64,000 nucleotides of DNA from NCBI GenBank assembly GCA_012845835.1, contig JABAKD010000017.1, positions 6,379,151 through 6,443,150 on the forward strand, read 5' to 3'. Positions 36,101 to 46,499 of the stretch are shown piece by piece; position 1 is the first letter of the stretch; each line of letters begins with the position of its first letter. The notes below the pieces were generated by a model. The model saw only the letters and a list, made by a program, of their open reading frames with translations. It did no database searches and was not told the origin of the DNA. The DNA comes from Undaria pinnatifida. Lineage: Eukaryota; Sar; Phaeophyceae; Laminariales; Alariaceae. A program made the position numbers and the translations under genes.

Positions 36101-37621
36101 GTTCATGAACAACATGGGCCTAGGCGGCTCGCCCGGTTTGGAGTGTGGGTTGTCTGCAGACAGCCCTCCTCCAAACCACGTGAACCACTTTCCCGTCTTC
36201 TCTATTTTTTTTTGAATAAACGTTCCTTCGAAAATTGGGCTAAAAAAGGCGGCCCTACTGCGACCACTGCCCCGCACCACAACCCGAGAACTAAAAAAAA
36301 AAAAAAAAAAAAAAAAACTAGACGTTCTCGGGAAGGACTAGGAGAAAAGCGGCTACATTGGAGGCAGAGTGCTATGAAAAATCCTACTAACAGCGACGTC
36401 AACCACCACCAGCGTACGACCACGGAGTGGGGGCTAACGCGCAAGCACATCATGGGGAAGCCTTCAACATAACCCACAAAGAAGCGTCCAGACGAAAAAA
36501 AAACACAGAAAACGCCTCTGCCACTACGACTACTGCTACTGCTACTACTACAAACTAGCTGAAAACAGTCGGAGGCATAAGACACGCGCATAGATATCGT
36601 TCAGAATATGGTCTATTTCAATCCCCCGGCGTCCTGCGCGAAGCCAGGTTCATGAACAACATGGGCCTAGGCGGCTCGCCCGGTTTGGAGTGTGGGTTGT
36701 CTGCAGACAGCCCTCCTCCAAACCACGTGAACCACTTTCCCGTCTTCTCTATTTTTTTTTGAATAAACGTTCCTTCGAAAATTGGGCTAAAAAAGGCGGC
36801 CCTACTGCGACCACTGCCCCGCACCACAACCCGAGAACTAAAAAAAAAAAAAAAAAAAAAAAAACTAGACGTTCTCGGGAAGGACTAGGAGAAAAGCGGC
36901 TACATTGGAGGCAGAGTGCTATGAAAAATCCTACTAACAGCGACGTCAACCACCACCAGCGTACGACCACGGAGTGGGGGCTAACGCGCAAGCACATCAT
37001 GGGGAAGCCTTCAACATAACCCACAAAGAAGCGTCCAGACGAAAAAAAAACACAGAAAACGCCTCTGCCACTACGACTACTGCTACTGCTACTACTACAA
37101 ACTAGCTGAAAACAGTCGGAGGCATAAGACACGCGCATAGATATCGTTCAGAATATGGTCTATTTCAATCCCCCGGCGTCCTGCGCGAAGCCAGGTTCAT
37201 GAACAACATGGGCCTAGGCGGCTCGCCCGGTTTGGAGTGTGGGTTGTCTGCAGACAGCCCTCCTCCAAACCACGTGAACCACTTTCCCGTCTTCTCTATT
37301 TTTTTTTGAATAAACGTTCCTTCGAAAATTGGGCTAAAAAAGGCGGCCCTACTGCGACCACTGCCCCGCACCACAACCCGAGAACTAAAAAAAAAAAAAA
37401 AAAAAAAAAACTAGACGTTCTCGGGAAGGACTAGGAGAAAAGCGGCTACATTGGAGGCAGAGTGCTATGAAAAATCCTACTAACAGCGACGTCAACCACC
37501 ACCAGCGTACGACCACGGAGTGGGGGCTAACGCGCAAGCACATCATGGGGAAGCCTTCAACATAACCCACAAAGAAGCGTCCAGACGAAAAAAAAACACA
37601 GAAAACGCCTCTGCCACTACG
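30191..37621. repeat. Satellite array, about 13.6 copies of a 546-547-bp unit
   Basis: The unit repeats head to tail with almost no differences apart from the length of an A tract (about 22-26) and a T tract (8 or 9). In each unit: GGTTTGGAG...CTCCAAACC makes an imperfect hairpin around TGTCTGCAGACA; CCCGAGAAC and GTTCTCGGG form a 9-bp stem whose loop is the poly-A tract; a CTA/CTG triplet run follows. Open frames of 65-172 codons on both strands recur once per unit, change length with the A tract, and resemble no known protein, so none is called as a gene. No 5S rRNA, snRNA or tRNA was found in the unit. The array ends abruptly inside a unit at 37,621. Its uniformity suggests recent amplification or homogenisation. 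Confidence 0.95.
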
Positions 37622-39790
37622 AAAAACCTAGCAGGGCTACAACCGGGAACGGTTATAACTGTTCCGGTTTCGGTCACGACCGGTTACCGCGTGTGAACAT
37701 ATATGTTATATATCAACTATTAATAGTACGAGCCTGGTGATTGATCGAAGACGATCCCCACCCGTTTTTGGGCCAATGTTGCCCGGTTATATCTGTGGTT
37801 GTCTTCTCTGTCTGAAATCCAATTGTTTTTGTCGTCTTTTTTTTGCTGTCGTTTGCCAGTTTTGGCAGCATTTGTGTATTTTTGCATTTGCGATGGTTGG
37901 GTTTTTTTTGTTGGTTTCGAACTCTGTCGCTGTTTCCTAGCTGTGATTTCAGTTTCTACAACTATCATGCGCCTCATTATGGGGTGACTATACGTATATT
38001 ATGCGCACTTGGATACGTCTACACGTCGTTTGCATCATACGTACCTGGTATCCAAAATGCACCTGTGACGTCAGACTTTTTCCATTCAGAAGGGAGAGAA
38101 CAGGTTCGAGTACGGGCAGGGTGTGTTGTACTGGTATTCACATTTAGTTGTCCTTTCTACCCAGCCACATGACATCATCACTTCACCAAGTTGTCCGTGC
38201 TGATTCATCCTAGAGAGATATGTCCAAATAATGCGGCCATAGACTGTGAAACAAAGTAAACCAAACAGTCACAATTCATCAAGGTAAAGCAAGTGAAATG
38301 CAAGCGTGTATAAGGTACGAGAACACAACAAACCAAGGCAAACTGGTCATGAAGAAAAAGGGCAAAAAAGGAAAAAACAAAAGAAAAATGCTGCGAGACC
38401 AATTAAACTCACTACGTATTAATAACTATATTCCCTGCCTGGTAGATTTCCACACTAAAGGCCATATCTTACACAGTCGGATTCCGTCAGGCGAAAACGG
38501 CCCTTTTCGACTGGACTTTTTTTCTACTGGATTCTTCTGGTGGTCCTTTTCTTTTTTTTTGTCGTCAGGCGAGTCACTTTTGTTGTTTTTGTGCTCTCTC
38601 TGGATTCCATTGGTGGTGTGAGGGAGTACTGCTGTATGGCAGACGAAAATCGGTTGGCAGCTCTGTGCTTGGCATGTTCTCCGCGAGCAACTCGTGGTTC
38701 ACGCGCGACAAACCCTCGTCCAAGCGGTTTGGTGACGTTGGACTTAGCCGAAAGCCGTCAAAAGTACGTTCGAGGCGTTGCACTCAGCCGAGAGTCGCCA
38801 AAGCTACAAGAGGCGTAGCCATTGTTGGCAAAATGGCATCAATACCGCGGGCTGCTGCCGTCGTTTGATACACACTGCTGGAGAGAGCTAGGAATGCGCC
38901 ATGTTGACTTGCGGCGAGAAGCAAGCAGTCATAGCCAAGCCAGCTTGGGCGCTGTTACATTGTACTGCTGTGTGGTACCCGCTTTTATGGGTGTGTGGGC
39001 GCGTGGGTGTGTGTTTGGTGGTGGGACGAGCGATGCGATGTGGGTTCAAAAAACATGTGTAAAACTTTTTCCACCGAGTTTTCCGACTGGAGGATCACGA
39101 CGGTGGAGGATATCAGTCGAAAAAGGTATTTTTCGACTGTATAAGAAAGCCCGATTTGGGCTTCAGTCGAAAAAGGTCGTTTTCGACTGACAAATCCGAC
39201 TGCTGCGTAAGAAATGCCCTAACCACTCTTTTTTTCTGCGATGCTAACTACAATTCCTGGTCTGGTTTGTTAATTTTATTTATCACACTTTTACAGACAT
39301 ATTGTATGAGCAAAAAACCCAATTAACATGCGTATGAAAATACCTGAACCAATTATATAAGAATCTATAATATTTCAAATCAATTGATCGATTCAATTTC
39401 CCCAGGTCATTTGTCTGGGCAATTTCAATTACGAGTAGTAGGCTGTCTTTGACATAACTCGTCCGTCCTAGCAAAAAAATACTATTAAACGAAACTCCCT
39501 AAATCACTTTTTTTCCATCTAATCTATGTTGACAATATAATACAAAATCAATCGCTAGGGCTATCCTAATGAAACGACTTTCTCGTAAATCAGGCGTCTG
39601 GACAAATTCAATTAATAGAAAGTCATGCGTATCAATTCCCCGACAAATCCAATTAAATTGGGAGTCGCGTAAATCCATCTATCTGTTGGACAATTCTGAT
39701 TAATACACCACTTCGCAGATAAAATGATACAATAATTCAATTTAAACGACATTCTCCGTATACAATTATCCGGACGATTTTATCTAATTG
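37622..39790. other. No gene recognised; short hairpins and an old repeat piece
   Basis: Sequence after the satellite has overlapping frames up to 122 codons without domains. Near 38,313 GGTACGAGAACACAACAAA matches a part of the inverted-end element at 20,492. Two hairpins lie at 39,114-39,189 (listed separately). The part from 39,240 to 39,790 is AT-rich with many AATT(C/T)AATT-like runs. Confidence 0.5.
39114..39189. repeat. Two tandem perfect hairpins with CAGTCGAAAA arms
   Basis: CAGTCGAAAA...TTTTCGACTG occurs at 39,114-39,139 and again at 39,164-39,189, with 6-base loops and a 50-bp period. Related TTTTCGACTGG and TTTTCCGACTGG pieces lie at about 38,503 and 39,079. They could be terminator-like, a protein-binding palindrome, or ends of a small mobile element. 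Confidence 0.8.
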
Positions 39791-39833
39791 ACAGCCTTCG
39801 AAATAATGTGTCCTGGCCATTCCAACGAATTAA

Positions 39834-39975
39834 TTGGTTGTTTCTAAAATCAATTGTAGACAGACACAGTTGTCTTCGTATGAGCATTGGAATTGTCTGG
39901 CCATTCCAACGAATTGGCTGTTTCTAAAATCAATTGTAGACACAGTTGTCTTCGTATGGGCATTAGAATTGTCAA
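39834..39975. repeat. Tandem duplication, two units of about 73 bp
   Basis: GGTTGTTTCTAAAATCAATTG, then a GACACAGTTGTCTTCGTATG block, GCATT(G/A)GAATTGTC and GGCCATTCCAACGAATTGG form the first unit, and the second follows directly with few changes. A third partial CATTCCAACGAATTAATTGG lies just before it. Confidence 0.8.
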
Positions 39976-40099
39976 GGGTGTACACCTTACCCAAAACCTG
40001 ATTTGACCACAATGAAAGTGTAACGCGACAAACAATTACATTACCTATTAATAGTAGCATATACCACAACATAAGAAAAATCACAAACTTTACTGTTAA

Positions 40100-41740
40100 T
40101 AGGCAGTTGTTTGTCAGACAAGGAGTCCGGCATGACCACAACCATTTTGCCCAAAACGTGCTACCCGCATACCAACACCCGCCCAAACAATCATATCCGG
40201 CGACCACAGCGCGTTTGGAAATCAATTGAATGGGGCGGGGAAGCCTTCCGCGGTGGACCTTGTTGGGAGACAAACCCACATCGGCACTATCGCAGTTTTT
40301 CTTGTAGCGAACCCGACGTGAGGGAGCCGCAAGACCCAGATATCTTGGTGCTCATTGACGACCATGGCCAACATCTAGGCCGTCGTGAGGTTCTCACGCA
40401 CCACACCACCGTTCGTTGTTCTTTAAGTGATAGGAGCTGGTAGGAGCTGGTGGCGAATTAAAACAAAAACCAAGCACCTGGTAGAGATATTGCGCGTGGT
40501 GCCGACGTGGCAGGAAGCCGTCGAGTGGCAAGCCTGCATAACCCGAGGGCGCGTCAGAAATGGGAATGTATGTAGATGCGAACGGGCGCGTCGTCCAACA
40601 AGCCGTTTCCCCCCACCGGGCGCGACGAATCAGGCAAGGGGGGGAAGCCGGTTTACGAACGAGTAGTGCAATGCCTTCCTCAGTCGTGTATAGCCGTCCG
40701 TTGCCAGCAAGCTCCTGAACCTCGGAAAAGGAGGGGCGATCGTGCGGAGGAAAACACAACAAAAAATTGGGGGGAACGGCCGGTGGCCGACCTAGAACAA
40801 TGTAGGATATTGCGGCTTGGCAGCTTGGCTCAGCCTGTTGCTCCCGCACCAGGTCGGCGCACGAAAAGCGTGCGGAGGTATAATCAGAGCTATGCTCGGC
40901 AGCGGTGCCAAGAGCATCTAAGTTGATGGAGGAGATGCCATACGCTTAGGGCGGTCGCGGTCGGATTAATGGGTTCCGTTCGACCAAGCGAGGCGGCAGG
41001 AGCAGGGGCTGCAACGACGACCGGAGCCGGTCGCGGCCGTGGGACTCGTGGTGGGGTGATACCGCGCCAGGAGAATAATCGAGGGGCCCGGCCGCACCTG
41101 AAGAAAATAAACAAAAATAGGTGGCGCAGTGCCCGTCGTGGTTGCGGCTGTTCACCAGCGTGTCCAAGTGAAGATTCGGCCCGAGGGCGGCCGAGTGCGA
41201 CAGTGCAGCCACAGGCGACGCAGGGCCAGGCGTCGAAGGGCCGGGGGCTGCGGGAGTAGCGATCACGACGGAATCGGCTCCCTGTATAAAACTCGTTGGA
41301 GACAGAGTACGCCGGGCGACATTTGTGGCGGCAGCGGGGGCTCCTGTGGAGCCCGTGCCGCCTTCAGAGGGTACGGCAAAACACGAAGCGAAAGCGGTGC
41401 CGTTGGTAGGAAAAATTGCCCACGACCGGGGACGGAATCGACGGTGGCGCAGGTACGAAAAATTGCCCACGACCGAGGCGGGAATCGGCGGTGGCACCGG
41501 AGGCAGAAACACGAGAGACGAATTTCCCCAAAGAAGCGCGATGGTCGTCGACCCTCTTGCGTGGCGTATGTGCGCGAGATTCACGACAATCAGCAGAGGC
41601 GAAAAAAAAACTACTCAAACCAACACTTGCGAGCTGACACCGGCGACCATTGGAGGAAGAGTGCGAAGACCGCAGACCCGGACGAGGGAGATACCGCCAT
41701 CGTCTACGGGCGGGAGACTGGTAGACCGTTTGCGGGCCCA
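40100..41740. other. GC-richer region with long overlapping frames, unassigned
   Basis: Frames of 110-223 codons are open on both strands, which is typical of GC-rich non-coding or repetitive DNA. None shows a recognised domain. A forward stretch near 40,320-40,380 (DPDILVLIDDHGQHLGRR) looks protein-like but lacks flanking support. A two-copy repeat of about 50 bp (AAAAATTGCCCACGACCG, at about 41,409 and 41,457) lies in the right part. Confidence 0.35.
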
Positions 41741-42330
41741 CTCTTTTCAGCCCCTGGTACCATATAGACTCACGAGTGCTCAATCAGTTCCGCTTTTCGT
41801 ATCGTTGGGATTCGTAAGTACTCAGTCATTTCAGCCCCTGGAGCCTCTTCAACTCGCGAGTCGAGTGCTCAGTCCTTGGAGTTCCGGGATGTTTACACCC
41901 TTGTGGGACTCCCGAGTACTACCTAATTTTAACTCCTCGTTATCGGGGGTGGTAACAAAAGAAGCGATTCACGAAACACGCTTAAGACGAGAATAAACGA
42001 AGAAAAACACACGTTGCCGGGGGGTGAGAGAGGGGGTAAACGAAAAAAACAGTTCACGAAAAAATCCAAGAACGAAAAAAAAAGCGAAAAAACACACGTT
42101 TTACCGGTTATACGCCGGGCAAATCACCAGCCAAAGGATATCAGGGCATAGACTACACCAATACATCAATCTACCATCCAAGAAATGAACAATTGAAAGC
42201 ACCAGGTATCACAGTATTTGACTGCTAGGTGTAGGTACGGGGACACTGGGATTCGAGAGTACTCAGTCGTTTCACCTCCTCGTATCCTAGGGACTCGCGA
42301 GTGTGCTCAAGTCATTTCAGCGATTCGATT
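41735..42330 (+). repeat. Scattered motif GAGTRCTCAGTCATTTCAGCC, about five copies
   Basis: Variants occur near 41,748 and 41,770, 41,810-41,840, 41,865, 42,250 and 42,295. Each joins an ACTCGCGAGT-like palindrome or AGTACTCAGTC with TTTCAGCCCCTGG. The spacing is irregular, unlike a simple tandem array. Confidence 0.55.
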
Positions 42331-42339
42331 CTTCCCCGT

Positions 42340-43020
42340 CCAACGTCACAGCATCACAGCACCTTCCTGTCGTACACTCTTTAATATTTGCCATGATTGT
42401 CCCCATCTTTCCTCTGATCCGAATTTCCCGCAACCCTTTCCTTCATACTATGCCATTAATTTCCTGTACCTCTAAAAACGACAGATACGTCGTAAGCCCT
42501 GCGCATTTCATACTTGTGTTATCTCACCTATAGTGAGTAAGTAGTCAACGCAGTTACGGTCTGGCCTAAACGCAGCACACCCTTCGCTTGTTTTAGCTTC
42601 TTCCTCCATTATTGCTACCATTACAGCTGCTTGGTTTGACCGTGCTGTGCTCGTAGTGCAGCTATTGCCAATGTCTCCCTCTCATGCTTGCTTTCCCAGT
42701 ATCCCGTATATCCCCCTCTACATGAGCTTCATCCGCCATAAAGCTCTTCGTTTACAGTGTTAAATGTGGCTTCTCATATATCTTTCCTCTCGTTCTTCCT
42801 CTAATCCTCTACCGTCTCTTTTACGTTCTTCGCAGTAATTTTTATGAGATGATACGTCGGTATGGTATTCTCCTCCCATCCCACAGTAAGACGCCTTGAA
42901 TAACGGCTTGTCCAGAACGGCGTTGAGCGTCCAGAACGGCGTTGAGCATGAAAAAACTCGTGTTGATTGAACTGGAAATAAACAAAAGCTTTACACCAAA
43001 ATAAAAAACAGTAAAATATC
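42340..43020. other. No gene recognised
   Basis: Pyrimidine-rich sequence with frames under 90 codons. A short direct repeat CCAGAACGGCGTTGAGC occurs at about 42,912 and 42,932. Nothing else is supported. Confidence 0.5.
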
Positions 43021-43025
43021 ACCTC

Positions 43026-43215
43026 AATCTTGGTCTTGGTCTTGGTCTTGATCTTGGTCTTGGTCTTGGTCTTGGTCTTGGTCTTGGTCTTGGTCTTGGT
43101 CTTGGTCTTGGTCTTGATATTGGTCTTGAATTTGGTCTTGGTCTTGGTCTTCTCTTGGTCTTGGTCTTGATCTTGATCTTGATCTTGATCTTGGTCTTGA
43201 TCTTGGTTTTAATCT
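43026..43215 (+). repeat. Hexanucleotide microsatellite (TTGGTC)n
   Basis: About 30 copies of TTGGTC, with TTGATC variants, run through this stretch. The reverse strand would encode alternating Asp-Gln. Directly downstream (43,225-43,420) is a G-rich stretch of GGGGAGG-type repeats, so a pyrimidine/purine-asymmetric block of about 400 bp is formed. Confidence 0.9.
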
Positions 43216-43224
43216 TGAGCCTTG

Positions 43225-43420
43225 AGTGGGGAGGAGGGGGAGAGGGGAGGGGGAGGGAGGGGAGGGGCGCCGGGGGGAGGGGCTGGGGAGGAGGGGGGGA
43301 GGAGGGGGGCGAGGGGGGGGGCGAGGGGGGGGCGGAGGGGGGGGAAGACGATCAAACTTTAACAATTCAACGAATCAAAATGGAGACGAGGGCGGGGGGG
43401 GGGGAGGCGGCAGGATGATC
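43225..43420 (+). repeat. G-rich low-complexity tract
   Basis: Runs of GGGGAGG and GGGGGG of 4-9 bases repeat for about 180 bp, with an AACAATTCAACGAATCAAAA interruption near 43,360. Several four-run windows could form G-quadruplexes. Confidence 0.85.
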
Positions 43421-44033
43421 AAGCTGTAGCGTTTCAACGTCTTAGCCCGCCCTGTTAAAGCAAGGGAGGAGCACATACGCGTTTATTTAGTCTACAATTC
43501 TACTCATTTCAGTTTTGAGTAATTTCTTCCCTTATTCTTGTCATGTTTGCCTTTTTGTTTTTTCTCTTGGCCGTTATTGTGCTCTCCAACTCCTGCGAAG
43601 TTTCACCCTGCAGCGGCTTACATGTGCAGGACACCCTTGAGCAAACGTCGATAGCTAATAATTAGCTACATATATATGCCCAGCGCATGCCAGTCGACCA
43701 GAAACGCCTAATTAATAGTTGGAGGGAGCCTCAGACTCATATTCATTGCTCAAAGGCCAGGTCACTTTCGTGTATCCGGTTTCTCTTCCGCCGAGGATGC
43801 TGCAACGCGTTTTTTCTGCGCAGTATCGCATGGACACGTGTATGGATCTCGTGTGCTTTCGTTGGGATCTTACAACAGCAGTATTAGTACCCTTCATCAA
43901 AACGCTCTGTTACAATATGACTGGTAGTCCGCGTGGAATTGAACCGCGTGCGAATCGGATGGAGATTGTAATGGCTGAAACCCGAGGTCGGAGTCGATTG
44001 ACAAGGGCGTTGGGTCTAGGTTTCGCGATACTG
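43421..44033. other. No gene recognised
   Basis: Frames reach 125 codons (43,719-44,096) but without motifs and overlapping the SINE at the right. A GGTTCAATTCC element on the reverse strand near 43,940 resembles a pol III B box, but no complete tRNA fold could be built around it. Confidence 0.5.
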
Positions 44034-44340
44034 CTTTTTTTTTTTTTTGGCACACTTGTACTTTCCAGCTTCTGGACAGGCCGTGGTCGCAGCTGACGTC
44101 TCTTCTTCCCCCCGGTGATTGCCTTCAATTTTTATCGCGCATAGGATTCAGCAATCTCACTGCTCGTCGACTTTTCATGGGGGGTTGCTAACTCACGCTC
44201 CTACGCTTTCCGCAAGTCAATTTGTGCACAAGAAAAAGTCCGCACGAATTTATACGTGTATGCACTCGGAGGGAATCCAACTCGCGAAACTGACCTATTA
44301 TACCAGGCTCGAGGATAACCTGATGCGCCACAGGGGCGAC
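44034..44340 (-). repeat. tRNA-derived SINE, nearly full copy
   Basis: Read on the reverse strand, it starts near GTCGCCCCTGTGGCGCATCA (tRNA-like head with an A-box-like TGGCGCATCAGG), passes the B-box region and the family body, and ends in a poly-A tail (forward T tract 44,035-44,048). The B box is diverged here compared with the copy at 61.5 kb. Confidence 0.8.
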
Positions 44341-44344
44341 CGAC

Positions 44345-45550
44345 CAGATACCACATGCCAGGCATGTTCCTTCGTGAATATTATAACATAGTTTCCCATC
44401 CGATAGTGCCGCCCAATGGGCGTTGGCGTCGATAAGCGTGAGCTCGTCTTGCACTACGTGGTTCTTACTTATTCGTGGAGCCAAAGCGTTATTCTACGAC
44501 AGACAACAGTCGTTGTGCTATTTTCATGATTCACGGAACACACGCCACGCAATGGTTCACCATCGAAACAAACAGAAAAAAAAAAGTGAACGTATCGGAT
44601 GTCAATTCCACTTCGTACTTGTAATATGATACGAAAACGAGCACCGGAAGAAGAGCAGGCTAAGTGGGACTCAAATGTACAGAAAAATAAGAAAGTAGGA
44701 AACTCGACGGGACAATATAGTGGACGGGGGAGAAGGGGAACCGACTGGAATTGAGTGTGAACGAGAGCAAGTGCGAAGGAGCTGGCCGAGTGAGCTAAGG
44801 CGATGAGGCGGCCACGGAGAACCACAGCAGGAGGACGGCACACGGAGACCCACGACCGGCACGCACATAATCATCATGAGAGCAGCGATCGTCTTTTTTT
44901 TTAGGGTTATTATTATTTTTACGAGGGAGTAGTACAACATGTTACTTACGTCTCTGATTTTTGTAGAGTTTGTAGAAGAGCTGTGTACCCTTCACGGGGA
45001 ACGACCCGCCGCGATTTTCAATTTTCAGGCACGGGCGTCGTAGCTGCGATGCAACCTGTCAAATAACTCGGGAAGAAGGGGCGATCATTGATATCTGTAC
45101 GGTGGTTTTTGGTTCCATTGCTCTTGTTTCACTGCATGCCCGCGGGTCGTCACTCTGACAGCACTCCAGACAGCAGGCGCGTTCGTCTATACTCACGATT
45201 ACCGTGCGGTTCGTACGGTGCAGGCAGCCCAACCGCTCTAGTTTGTAGCCGCGAGTTGGTTAGTGGTGGGGACGGGGGAACTCTATGCTGTAGTTGAGTG
45301 GATACCCGCGGCCATGTGAGTTCAGTTTGCACGTTTGACCTTTTCACTTGTGCGCCTTTTTCCGTATCGTGCGTTTTTAGGCGGGAAAGCGTTGTATTTC
45401 CCTGACGAAATTTGATTTCACTTGGTTTTTCGGATCTTCCTAGGGCTCCAGCACCTTTGTGTGACCACGGACTCAAGATGTTTGACAAGAGTTAATGTGA
45501 GAAAACAACAACAAGTGGTAAGTGGTGCATACTTCTCGAAGTATCATACC
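44345..45550. other. No gene recognised
   Basis: Short overlapping frames up to 124 codons, none with a motif. No repeats of note apart from short A or T runs. Confidence 0.45.
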
Positions 45551-45553
45551 AGG

Positions 45554-45837
45554 TTTTTTTTTTTTTTTTTTTTTTTTTTAGCACACTTTCACTTTCCAGC
45601 TTCTTCTGGACAAGCCGTGGTCACAGATGTCATCCCTTCTCCTCCCCGGTTCTTGCCTTCAATTTTTATCGCGCATAGGGTTCAGCAATCCCACTGCTCG
45701 TCGATTGTTCATCGAATGTTGCTAACTCACGCTCTCGCGCTTTCCGCAAGTCAATTTGTCCACAAGAAAAAGTCCCAACGAATTTATACGAGTATGCACT
45801 CGGCGGGGCTCGAACTCACGAAACTGACCTATACCAG
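45554..45837 (-). repeat. tRNA-derived SINE, 5'-truncated copy
   Basis: A T tract of about 27 (45,554-45,580; the poly-A tail on the reverse strand) is followed by GCACACTTTCACTTTCCAGC and the family body up to a diverged B-box region and GACCTATACCAG. The A-box part of the head is absent, as expected of incomplete reverse transcription. Confidence 0.85.
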
Positions 45838-46079
45838 TACACAGCAGCAGTGGTACATATATATCTGGTAGCCAGTATGGACTTAAATTTATAGACCGTT
45901 TAATATTGATACTGATAACACAAAGGTACCAACATTTCCGTTCAGAGTAGTACAAACCAAGAGCAGTTACTAAGCACTTCTTCGTGCACGACTTTGGCGA
46001 CAATCAGTTGCGACTTCCCACCGTTAAAGTGGGATCATTTTGAGAGTAGGAAAAGGATCAAGCAAGACTTCTCACGAGC

Positions 46080-46400
46080 GCGCAGTACCCTCGGGTACCC
46101 TGTACTGGTGTTGTACGGGTAGTATCTGTTCTACATTAATGATGTGGACAAGACCACTGCTGCTGCTGTGCCTAGCGTTCATCTACTGCTGTACTACCAT
46201 GCAGCAGCTCGCAGGGACCCTCGGATACTCTGTACCAGTACTGGTATACGGGTAGTATCTATGAAAGGATGTGGACAAGACCATGCACTGCTGCTGTGTG
46301 GCATTCATCTGCTGAGGCTGCTGTACATCACGCAGCAGTAGTACCTACGCCTTGCCTATACGCCCCAGCACCTCGCAGAGTGGTCACAGCAGCAGAAGTT
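46080..46400 (+). repeat. Imperfect tandem duplication of about 120 bp with CTG runs
   Basis: ACCCT(G/C), GTAC...GGTGTTGTACGGGTAGTATCT / GGTATACGGGTAGTATCT, then ATGTGGACAAGACCA, (CTG)n and GTTCATCT / CATTCATCT occur twice (from about 46,085 and 46,205). A CTG/GCTATT triplet stretch follows at 46,445-46,500. Confidence 0.7.
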
Positions 46401-46499
46401 TTAGTACATCATTCACCCAAGACCGTACGCTGGCTGATGTCTACGGGTCTACTGCTGCTGCTATTGCGGCTGCTATTATTGTTGCTGCTGCTGTTATTG

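Noticed and set aside
30191-37621. Dozens of similar reading frames that look like a gene family
   Set aside because: They repeat only because the 547-bp satellite repeats; they change with A-tract length, are present on both strands and match no protein type.
30191-37621. CRISPR array
   Set aside because: The repeats are 546-547 bp with no unique spacers, and the context is eukaryotic.
40100-41996. Long overlapping frames as a host gene or as part of a reverse-transcribing element
   Set aside because: Both strands are open over the same DNA and no reverse transcriptase, integrase, protease or gag-like motif was recognised; no terminal repeats were found.
43920-43995. A possible tRNA gene on the reverse strand, from GGTTCAATTCC followed by a CGCGGACTA-like acceptor end
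   Set aside because: No matching 5' acceptor strand, no A box and a mismatched T stem; at most a B-box-like element.
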